Source of the DNA: Acetobacteraceae bacterium
Lineage (GTDB): Bacteria > Pseudomonadota > Alphaproteobacteria > Zavarziniales > Zavarziniaceae
Assembly (NCBI GenBank): GCA_947379865.1
Contig: CANCOY010000126.1
Coordinates: forward strand, 1-9,519
Reading direction: 5' to 3'
DNA: 9,519 nucleotides
The notes beneath the pieces are model-generated. The model searched no databases, had not been told where the DNA came from, and worked only from the letters and a program-made list of their open reading frames with translations. Shown here piece by piece: positions 1 through 5,566 of the stretch (position 1 is its first letter; each line of letters opens with the position of its first letter). Made by a program: the position numbers and the translations under genes.

Positions 1-413
1 TCCAGCCGCCAGAAGGCAACCAGCGTCACCGCGATCATGGGGGCAAAGACCAGGATCTCCGCCAGCGCCCAGTCTGGCCGATGCAGGCCAAAGAACAGCA
101 GCGGCCACAGCCCGTTCAGGGCCAGTTGAATGGCATAAAGCCGCAGGGCTTGTCGCACCCGTGGGCCGGGGCCGCGCCGCCAGACCCGCCAGACGGCCAC
201 GGCCATCATGGTATAGAGGGTGGTCCAGACCGGGCCGAACACCCAGTCGGGCGGGGTGAACCAGGGCTTGGCGATGGTGCCATACCAGCCGGGGATCGCC
301 GCAACCGTCACCGAGCCACTCAGCCCAGCCACGCCATAGGCAAGAACCAGCGACAGGCCCAGGCCCAGCCACAGCCGGGCACCGGTGGGCGAGGCCTCAA
401 CGGGTAAGGACAT
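1..413 (-). CDS. tspO: TspO/MBR family membrane protein (3' end cut off by the window)
   Basis: TspO/MBR (tryptophan-rich sensory protein) family, a small five-helix membrane protein that binds porphyrins and related tetrapyrroles. In Rhodobacter it modulates photosynthesis and stress gene expression. Seen: 137 residues of a family that is usually about 150-170 long, so roughly the last helix is missing beyond base 1. The hallmark loop KPWFTPPDWVFGPVWT lies at residues 49-64, and the second signature (QLALNGLWPLLFFGLHRPDWA) spans 96-116. It is rich in Trp, with helices near 15-35, 60-78, 91-110 and 116-135. The ATG at 413-411 is preceded by a strong GGAGGAA ribosome site, which lies inside the 3' end of the upstream small gene. 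The two genes overlap by 17 bp, so they are probably co-transcribed and translationally coupled. Family call is secure; the ligand is not visible from sequence. Confidence 0.93.
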   Translation of the reverse strand, partial: MSLPVEASPTGARLWLGLGLSLVLAYGVAGLSGSVTVAAIPGWYGTIAKPWFTPPDWVFGPVWTTLYTMMAVAVWRVWRRGPGPRVRQALRLYAIQLALNGLWPLLFFGLHRPDWALAEILVFAPMIAVTLVAFWRL

Positions 414-663
414 GGCCTTCCTCCACCGGCCCGGTGGCCGCCAGCCCGGCCTCGACGGCGGCGGGCGTCACCACAAGGGCCGGGTCCGACAGCATGGCCG
501 CCACGGCCTCAAGGCTGGTGCCGGTCGCCATCAGGTCGACGATGACATGTCTCATCAGGCGCGCCCGTTCGCGGCCGGCCAGATCGGGAGGCAGGCGGCG
601 GGGCAGGTCGTGCAGTTCGCGGACCATCGCCTCCATCGTCCGCTCGACGTACTTTTCCAGCAT
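397..663 (-). CDS. Small conserved-looking protein of unknown function, coupled to tspO
   Basis: An 88-residue protein that I do not recognise. It starts MLEKYVERTM at 663, after a GGAGAG ribosome site with good spacing, and its stop TGA (399-397) lies inside the tspO start region. Codon third positions are overwhelmingly G or C, as in neighbouring real genes, which argues that it is translated. It has no signal peptide or membrane segment. It is predicted mostly helical: a charged N-terminal half (RELHDLPRRLPPDLAGRERA, about residues 14-33) followed by a hydrophobic helix and a second segment, VAAMLSDPALVVTPAAVEAG. A longer upstream reading frame exists but runs through the tandem repeats and lacks a ribosome site, so I chose 663. 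It may be a cytosolic partner or regulator of TspO, but only the overlap supports that. Confidence 0.72.
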   Translation of the reverse strand: MLEKYVERTMEAMVRELHDLPRRLPPDLAGRERARLMRHVIVDLMATGTSLEAVAAMLSDPALVVTPAAVEAGLAATGPVEEGHVLTR

Positions 664-679
664 GACCGTCTCTCTCCAA

Positions 680-715
680 GCCAGCCTCATTGCCGGCCTC
701 ATTGCCAGTCTCATT
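680..715. repeat. Three tandem copies of a 12-bp repeat
   Basis: Three head-to-tail 12-mers: GCCAGCCTCATT (680-691), GCCGGCCTCATT (692-703) and GCCAGTCTCATT (704-715). Copies 2 and 3 each differ from copy 1 by one base. They sit in the spacer between the divergent small gene (start 663) and the DUF1491 gene (start 774), so they would lie in the promoter or 5' leader of the minus-strand operon. Possible roles are an array of regulator sites or simple slipped-strand duplication. The period of 12 bp is slightly over one helical turn. Confidence 0.85.
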
Positions 716-773
716 GATAGCGCGCCCGGCGCCATCGCCCAACCGTCCGTCTGTAGCTGTGGAGGATGCTCCC

Positions 774-1112
774 ATGGCTGAGGCGCGTCTGCGTACCGGC
801 CTGTGGGTGCAGGCCACCCTGCGCCGCCTCGACCTTGAGGGTTTTCCCTGTGCCCTGCTGCGGCGCGGCGATGATACGGCGGGCGCCGTGCTGGTGCGCC
901 TCGACCGGCGGTCGGCAGGGATCGTGGTGCTGGCCCTCGCCCGCGATGCCATGGGCAAGCTGGTCTGGCTGCCGGCCACGGGGGCAGAGCCGGTGCCGCC
1001 AGAGGTGGCCGATGCCTATGTGGCGCGGCAGGTTGGCCGCGATCCCGACCTCTGGGTGCTGGAGGTGGATGATCCGCGTGGCCGCGCGACACTGGACACG
1101 CCGTCGGGCTGA
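774..1112 (+). CDS. DUF1491 family protein
   Basis: A 112-residue cytosolic protein matching the DUF1491 family, an alphaproteobacterial family of about 110 residues with no assigned function. Seen: the N-terminal pattern LRTGLWVQATLRRLDLEG (6-23), where the family has a Trp-containing strand then a charged helix; LLRRGDDTAGAVLVRLDR (28-45), the typical 'RRG..EAGA..I..D' core; and the C-terminal signature GRDPDLWVLEVDDPRGR (88-104), with the conserved D-PDLWV-E-D. The start ATG at 774 has an ideal ribosome site, GGAGGA at 761-766. An earlier in-frame ATG at 690 lies inside the tandem repeats and has no ribosome site, so I rejected it. The short-chain dehydrogenase follows after 51 bp. No catalytic residues are known for the family, so no activity is proposed. 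Confidence 0.88.
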   Translation: MAEARLRTGLWVQATLRRLDLEGFPCALLRRGDDTAGAVLVRLDRRSAGIVVLALARDAMGKLVWLPATGAEPVPPEVADAYVARQVGRDPDLWVLEVDDPRGRATLDTPSG

Positions 1113-1114
1113 GT

Positions 1115-1144
1115 CCTTCATACGGGACTGAAGGCCGCTGGCCT
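1115..1144 (+). other. Two small hairpins between DUF1491 and the dehydrogenase gene
   Basis: Just after the DUF1491 stop there is CCTTCA (1115-1120) facing TGAAGG (1129-1134) with an 8-nt loop. It partly overlaps a second inverted repeat, AGGCC-gct-GGCCT (1132-1144). There is no T-run after either, so a true intrinsic terminator is doubtful. They could attenuate read-through or form part of the promoter/operator of the dehydrogenase gene, whose ribosome site begins 7 bp later. Confidence 0.3.
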
Positions 1145-1163
1145 GATAATGGGGAGAAACAAA

Positions 1164-1940
1164 ATGGCGAACAGCAAAGGCCGCGTGGCCGGCAAGGTTG
1201 CCCTGATCACGGGTGGCGCATCGGGTCTGGGCGCGGAATCAGCGCGCCTGCTGGCGGCCGAGGGCGCCAGCATCATGCTGACCGACCGGGCGGCAGAGGC
1301 CGGCCAGGCGGTTGCCGACGAGATTGCAGCGGCCGGCGGCAAGGTGCATTTCCTGACCCAGGACGTGGTTGATGAAGCCCGCTGGATCGAGGTGGTGGCC
1401 GAGACGAAAAAGCGCTTTGGCCGCCTCGACATTCTGGTCAACAGCGCTGGCATCGGTGGCTTCAGCGAACTGATGACCATGGGCCTCGCCGATTGGCGCA
1501 ACATGATCGCCGTCAATCTTGATTCGATCTTTTTGTCCATGCGCTATTCCGGGCCGGTGATGGCCGAAGGCGGTGGTGGCTCGATCATCAATCTGTCGTC
1601 CATCCTCGGCAAGGTGGGGACGCCTGGCGCCAGCCATTACTGCGCCTCCAAGGGTGGCGTGCTGATGCTGACCAAGGCGGCGGCGCTGGAATGGGCGCCC
1701 CTCAAGATCCGGGTCAATTCCGTACACCCCGGCTATATCGAAACAGCGATGGTGCAGAACGCGCTGCGCGAAATCCCCAATGGCAACGAGATGCGCGACC
1801 AGCTGATCACCAAGCATGCGTTGGGCCGGTTGGGCATGGCTCATGAGATTGCCGAAGGCGTGCTGTTCCTCGCGTCTGATGCCTCCAGCTTCATGACGGG
1901 CGCCGAACTTGTGATCGATGGCGGTTACACCGCCGCCTGA
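1164..1940 (+). CDS. Classical short-chain dehydrogenase/reductase (SDR), NAD(H)-type
   Basis: A 258-residue classical SDR, the usual family length of about 250. Seen: Rossmann motif TGGASGLG (residues 16-23); Asp41 at the end of beta-2 (LTD), which normally selects NAD(H) over NADP(H); D67-V68 next to the adenine; NSAG (93-96), the family NNAG variant; and a complete tetrad Asn118, Ser146, Tyr159 and Lys163 with standard S-to-Y spacing of 13. The HPGYIET motif (188-194) and C-terminal VIDGGYTAA are typical. It most resembles the 3-alpha/20-beta-hydroxysteroid, cyclopentanol and 3-oxoacyl dehydrogenase group; the substrate, an alcohol or ketone, cannot be fixed from sequence. The start at 1164 has ribosome site GGGGAGA six bases upstream. 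The ATG at 1149 overlaps that site and is unlikely to be used. A strong hairpin follows the stop, suggesting the transcript ends here. Confidence 0.93.
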   Translation: MANSKGRVAGKVALITGGASGLGAESARLLAAEGASIMLTDRAAEAGQAVADEIAAAGGKVHFLTQDVVDEARWIEVVAETKKRFGRLDILVNSAGIGGFSELMTMGLADWRNMIAVNLDSIFLSMRYSGPVMAEGGGGSIINLSSILGKVGTPGASHYCASKGGVLMLTKAAALEWAPLKIRVNSVHPGYIETAMVQNALREIPNGNEMRDQLITKHALGRLGMAHEIAEGVLFLASDASSFMTGAELVIDGGYTAA

Positions 1941-1946
1941 GAACCG

Positions 1947-1979
1947 GGCGGGGGATCGGCCATGGGCCCATCCCCCGCC
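1947..1979 (+). terminator. Strong GC hairpin after the SDR gene
   Basis: A perfect 10-bp inverted repeat, GGCGGGGGAT (1947-1956) with ATCCCCCGCC (1970-1979). An inner GGCC/GGCC stem (1958-1961 with 1965-1968) closes a 3-nt loop, leaving one C-C mismatch. It begins 7 bp after the SDR stop. It lacks a clear T-tract, so it is a GC-type or Rho-assisted terminator candidate rather than a textbook one. It also swallows the ATG at 1962, which argues against that codon as the start of the next gene. Confidence 0.6.
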
Positions 1980-2006
1980 ACCCCTGTTCCTGCCAAGGTC
2001 CACCTC

Positions 2007-3665
2007 ATGGTCTCCCCGTCCCGCGCCATCCTGATTGCCGGCGCCCTGCTGCTGCCCCTGGGTGCTGGCCTTGGTGCCCTGCTGCTTGGCATGGATGCCA
2101 ACTGGGACTTCAGGAATTACCACTGGTATAATGGCTGGGCCGTGCTGGCGGGCCGGCTTGGCCGCGACATGGTGGTGGCGCAGGTGCCCAGCTGGTATGC
2201 GCCAACCCTGGATGTGCCGCTTTATCTGCTGGGCACCGCACTCAGCGCCCGGGGGGCAGCCTTTGTGCTGGGGGCCGTGGCCGGCCTCAACGGTGTGCTG
2301 GTCATGCTGATCGCCTTTGCCACCCTGCGGGGGGCGCCGGTGGTGCGGGCGCTGGTGGCGCTGGCCCTGGGGGCGGCGGGCCTGGGCGGCGCCTGTGCGA
2401 TTTCCGAGCTCGGCACGGCCTTCAACGATTATGTGCTGATGCTGGGGTTTCTGGCGGCGCTGCTGGTGCTGGTGCGTGGCGCCCCCCGGCTGGTGGCGGC
2501 CCCCCTGCGCCCGGCCCTTGGCTGTGCGGCGCTGGCGGGGCTGCTGATCGGGCTGACCGTTGGCCTCAAGCTGACGGCGGCGATCTTTGCCGTGGGCCTT
2601 GGCTGTGCGGCGCTGGCGCTGCCGGCTGGCCCCGTGCGGCGCCTGCTGGTGGCAGGCACCCTTACGCTGGCGGCCGTCCTGGCCTTTGCGTTGAGTGCGG
2701 GGCCGTGGATGGCCTATTTGTGGCAGGCAACGGGCAACCCCCTGTTTCCCTTCTTCAATCATGTTTTCCAGTCGCCCCTGATGCCACCGGTATCGTTCCG
2801 GGACGAGCATTTCGTGCCCTATGGCCAGCCTTTGGCCTGGCTGCTGTTTCCCTTCTGGATGCTGTGGGACCCCTACCGCACCATGGAGGTGCCGTTCTTT
2901 GACCTGCGCCTGGGCCTTGCCCTGATGGCCCTGCCCCTTGGCCTGCTGGCCCTGGCCTGGCGGCGCTGGCGCGGTACGGTGGACATGGCGCCGGAAGCGG
3001 TGCTGGCCGCCGCCCCGCTGCAGGCGCGGGTGCTGCTGGTAACCGGCTTTGCCGCTTATGTCGCCTGGGTGCTGTTCTTCTGTATCTATCGTTATGCCCT
3101 GGCGCTGGAAATGCTGGCGCCCTTGTTCGTGGTGGTGGCGCTGTGCCTGCTGCCCGGGTCCTCGCGGCTGCGGCTGGGGCTGGCCGTGGCGCTGGTGCTG
3201 GCGGCGGTGGTAACCGTCGAGCCCGGCAACTGGGGGCGCAAGCCGTGGACGCAAAAATGGGTTGAGGTCACCGTGCCCCCCATGCCCGATGCCGAGCACG
3301 CCATGGTGCTGATGGCAGGGTACGAGCCGACGTCCTTCGTGGTGCCCGCCTTGCCCACGGCGCCGCGCTATATCCGCATCCACTCGAATTTCACGGGGCC
3401 CAATGTCAATGGGCTGGGCCAGCCGGGCTTTGGCATCAACGACCGCATGCGTGAGGTGGTAGAGGCGCACCCCGGCCCGTTCTATGTGCTGTTCCAACTG
3501 GCCAAGGACACCAGGCCAGAGGAAGCACTGGCCACCTTTGGCCTGGCCTTTAACCGCGTCGCCTGTGTCCACATGCCCACCAGCGTGGAGGACGACCCCA
3601 TCGTGCTCTGCCCGGTAAAGCGGACGCCGGGCTGGACGGGTGTTACCCCCGACGCGGGGGGCTGA
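2007..3665 (+). CDS. Polytopic membrane protein, GT-C glycosyltransferase-like
   Basis: A 552-residue integral membrane protein with about ten or eleven hydrophobic segments between residues 8 and 404, then a hydrophilic C-terminal domain (about 405-552), probably periplasmic. It resembles GT-C fold transferases (GT39/GT87/ArnT-like), which use polyprenyl-phosphate sugars outside the cytoplasmic membrane. Supporting marks: after the first helix, an acidic/aromatic loop DANWDFRNYHWYNG (30-43), where GT-C enzymes carry catalytic Asp; GNPLFPFFN (243-251), recurrent in these membrane proteins; and RYALALEML (362-370). The start at 2007 (MVSPSRAIL) has an AAGGT site at 1995-1999. The alternative ATG at 1962 would add 15 residues but lies in the loop of the preceding hairpin. 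Its 3' end overlaps the convergent GH17 gene by 23 bp. The family assignment is by pattern and substrate is unknown; it could be an unassigned membrane protein. Confidence 0.78.
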   Translation: MVSPSRAILIAGALLLPLGAGLGALLLGMDANWDFRNYHWYNGWAVLAGRLGRDMVVAQVPSWYAPTLDVPLYLLGTALSARGAAFVLGAVAGLNGVLVMLIAFATLRGAPVVRALVALALGAAGLGGACAISELGTAFNDYVLMLGFLAALLVLVRGAPRLVAAPLRPALGCAALAGLLIGLTVGLKLTAAIFAVGLGCAALALPAGPVRRLLVAGTLTLAAVLAFALSAGPWMAYLWQATGNPLFPFFNHVFQSPLMPPVSFRDEHFVPYGQPLAWLLFPFWMLWDPYRTMEVPFFDLRLGLALMALPLGLLALAWRRWRGTVDMAPEAVLAAAPLQARVLLVTGFAAYVAWVLFFCIYRYALALEMLAPLFVVVALCLLPGSSRLRLGLAVALVLAAVVTVEPGNWGRKPWTQKWVEVTVPPMPDAEHAMVLMAGYEPTSFVVPALPTAPRYIRIHSNFTGPNVNGLGQPGFGINDRMREVVEAHPGPFYVLFQLAKDTRPEEALATFGLAFNRVACVHMPTSVEDDPIVLCPVKRTPGWTGVTPDAGG

Positions 3666-5421
3666 GGGCGCTGATGGCAAAGGGCACGGCAGCGCACAGG
3701 GCCGCGATGGTCCACCACAAGGCTTCCACATTCCACGGCCGCCCATCCAGGGGCACCATCAGGATGCGCGCCCAGCTCCACTCCTGAAGCTCGGGCGAAA
3801 GGCGCTCGGTCCACAGCAGGGCCAGGGCAAATACGCCAAAGGCCGTGGCCACCAGCCCGTCCAGCCAGCGGCCGGCCCGTGTGGCGGCGGTTGGCCCCCA
3901 CAGGCGGCCAAAGCCCAGATCCGCCCGGGTCAGCCGGCCATCGAGCGCGCGGGCAAACAGCCAGAGCAGGGCGGGGCCAAAGGCCAGCACCAGAAAATGC
4001 GGGATCGGGAAATCCCAATAGCGGCCATTGATCGCCAGCATCGCCGTCAGCCCCAAGGCCGTGGCGGCGCTCAGCAGGTGAACCAGGTCAAAGCGCCGCG
4101 CCAGCTGCCAGTTTGCCCCCGCCTCGCCCTCTGGCCGGATCGGGTCAAAGGCCGAGACCACGGCGTCCAGCAGGCCGGCCACCCCAACGGGACTGCTGCG
4201 GTGCCCCTGGGCAAGGCGGGCGGCCCTGGCGATCACCAGCACACCAAGGCCCGCCTGCAGCAGGACCAGCGCCAGGGCGCCCGCCTCGGTAATGGGGCGG
4301 AAAGTCTGGGTCCAGGCGACCAGCGCACTCCAGGCCACCGCACTGGCAACCCCCTGGGCGATCAGCCCGAAACCGATCAGCCGGGCCGTGCCGGCCTCGG
4401 CAAGGCAGCGCCGCCACACCAGGAAGGCGCCTGCCAGCAGCAGGGTGGACAGGGCAAAGAAGTGGGGCCACAGGGGCTGCGGCTCGATTGGCCGGGTCAG
4501 TTCGGCCTTGACCTGGCGGTGGGTGTCGAGGAAACCCCAGGCGGCGCCGACGGTGCCTTCAAGGGCGCTTTTCCAGGGCTGGTCAAAAGCCTCGATCACA
4601 TTGAAATCAACCTTGCGCTGCGCCCCCCAGTGAAACACGTCGTTCAGGAAGCGTGCCTGATCCACGCGGCTGGGCACCGCATCGCCCCGGCTGCGCCCGG
4701 CACTGGGCCAGCCGATCTCGCCGATGAAGATGGGCTTGCCGGGGAAGGCCTGCTGCATGTGCTCATAGACCCAGTCCACATGGGCCATCACCCGGCTGGT
4801 GCCGATGGGCTCGTTCTCCCAATAGGGCAGGACGTGGATGGTGATGAAGTCCACCTCCTGGGCCAGCTGCGGGTTCTGCACCCAGAATTCCCAGACGTCG
4901 GCATAGGTCACCGGCTGGCTGACGGCGTGTTTGACCTGGCGGATATAGCGGGTGAGTTCGGCGACCGGCAGGTCGCGGCGCAGCAGCACCTCGTTGCCGA
5001 CGATGACCCGGGTCACCACATCCTTGTTGGCATTGGCCGATTTGATGAGGGCGGCGATCTCGCGGTCATTGGCGCGGGGGTCGGGATTATATGCCGGATT
5101 GCCCAGCCACGCCCCCTGGATGACTTTCAGCCCCGCCTCGCGCGCAAAACCCGGCACCACCTCCAGCCCTTCCTGGCTGGTATAGGTGCGCACGGCGGCA
5201 GAGGTGCCGATCAGGCTCTGCAGGTCCTCGCGGATCTGTTCCGGGGACGGGTAGGAGCGGGTGAGCGGGCTTTGCCCATCGCGATAGGGCGCAAAGGAGA
5301 CGCTGGGCAGGGGTCCCTGCCAGGGGTCGTCCAGGCTGACCGGGCGATTGGGCAGCCCCCAGGCCGCAAGGTTGAGGGCGGTGACAACCGCACAGGCGGC
5401 GAGAAGAGCGGGCAGGCGCAT
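3643..5421 (-). CDS. GH17 beta-1,3-glucan-active enzyme with C-terminal membrane domain
   Basis: A 592-residue fusion. Residues 3-22 form an N-terminal membrane anchor or signal. Residues 40-310 match glycoside hydrolase family 17 (beta-1,3-glucanases and glucanosyltransferases). The likely acid/base is Glu144 in VIVGNE (139-144), and the nucleophile is Glu235 in FIGEIGWPSAG (232-242). The conserved VIEAFDQPWK (275-284) follows, as in family members. About seven membrane segments occupy 319-585. This architecture resembles proteins annotated as beta-(1-6) glucan synthase/NdvC in Bradyrhizobium and the bacterial GH17 transglycosylases, so remodelling of periplasmic or surface beta-glucan is more likely than simple hydrolysis. 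No GT2 synthase domain is present. Start: ATG at 5421; a TTG at 5427 adds two residues and has GGGTAAAGA just upstream, so it is a real alternative. It is divergent from the acyl-CoA synthetase gene and convergent with the GT-C-like gene. Confidence 0.9.
   Translation of the reverse strand: MRLPALLAACAVVTALNLAAWGLPNRPVSLDDPWQGPLPSVSFAPYRDGQSPLTRSYPSPEQIREDLQSLIGTSAAVRTYTSQEGLEVVPGFAREAGLKVIQGAWLGNPAYNPDPRANDREIAALIKSANANKDVVTRVIVGNEVLLRRDLPVAELTRYIRQVKHAVSQPVTYADVWEFWVQNPQLAQEVDFITIHVLPYWENEPIGTSRVMAHVDWVYEHMQQAFPGKPIFIGEIGWPSAGRSRGDAVPSRVDQARFLNDVFHWGAQRKVDFNVIEAFDQPWKSALEGTVGAAWGFLDTHRQVKAELTRPIEPQPLWPHFFALSTLLLAGAFLVWRRCLAEAGTARLIGFGLIAQGVASAVAWSALVAWTQTFRPITEAGALALVLLQAGLGVLVIARAARLAQGHRSSPVGVAGLLDAVVSAFDPIRPEGEAGANWQLARRFDLVHLLSAATALGLTAMLAINGRYWDFPIPHFLVLAFGPALLWLFARALDGRLTRADLGFGRLWGPTAATRAGRWLDGLVATAFGVFALALLWTERLSPELQEWSWARILMVPLDGRPWNVEALWWTIAALCAAVPFAISALSPPRRG
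3646..3660. terminator. Small GC hairpin inside the convergent gene overlap
   Basis: CCCCCG (3646-3651) pairs with CGGGGG (3655-3660) around a 3-nt loop, exactly within the 23-bp overlap of the two convergent stop regions. Being symmetrical, it would form in both transcripts, so it may act as a bidirectional pause or stop. There is no T-run on either side and the stem is short, so this is a weak call. Confidence 0.3.
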
Positions 5422-5472
5422 GGACAATCTTTACCCGAAGTGCTGCGGGGGCGCCATGCGCAGTGCTGCCGC

Positions 5473-5497
5473 AGTCCCCGATTAGCCCCCGGGGACT
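5473..5497. promoter_or_regulatory. Perfect inverted repeat in divergent spacer (candidate operator)
   Basis: AGTCCCCG (5473-5480) and CGGGGACT (5490-5497) are exact 8-bp arms separated by 9 bp. The repeat lies between the GH17 gene (starting 5421, leftward) and the acyl-CoA synthetase (starting 5567, rightward). Its right arm abuts the TTGAAA element at 5499. A dimeric repressor bound here would cover the proposed promoter. A hairpin in the GH17 leader RNA is the alternative. Confidence 0.45.
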
Positions 5498-5498
5498 C

Positions 5499-5526
5499 TT
5501 GAAACCTAAGCGGCGCCGCCCTTAAT
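5499..5526 (+). promoter_or_regulatory. Candidate promoter of the acyl-CoA synthetase gene
   Basis: TTGAAA (5499-5504) and CTTAAT (5521-5526) are separated by 16 bp. The first matches the sigma-70 -35 consensus at five of six bases and the second the -10 at four of six. Predicted transcription would begin near 5533 and give a leader of about 34 nt containing the ribosome site at 5554-5558. The -10 region belongs to a 14-bp motif repeated in front of tetR. Confidence 0.5.
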
Positions 5527-5566
5527 GGGCACAACAGACAAGGTGGAAACGGGAAGGATCAGGACC

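Noticed and set aside
680..715. Possible CRISPR array
   Set aside because: The repeats are 12 bp, directly tandem with no spacers and only three copies.
714..742. Minus-strand promoter TTGGGC-N17-TATCAA for the small gene and tspO
   Set aside because: Spacing is right but only three of six and four of six bases match consensus, which is too weak to list as a feature.
690..773. Upstream in-frame start for the DUF1491 gene
   Set aside because: It starts within the tandem repeat, has no ribosome site and adds residues the family lacks; ATG 774 has an ideal GGAGGA site.
1239..3746. An 835-codon open frame on the minus strand
   Set aside because: It is antisense to the SDR and GT-C-like genes; its product is an unstructured Gly/His/Gln/Arg-rich sequence with no motif, as expected from high-GC third-position bias in the real genes.
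3640..5502. A 620-codon open frame on the plus strand
   Set aside because: It is antisense to the GH17 gene, which has catalytic motifs and membrane segments; the plus frame is low-complexity Gly/Gln/Pro/His-rich.
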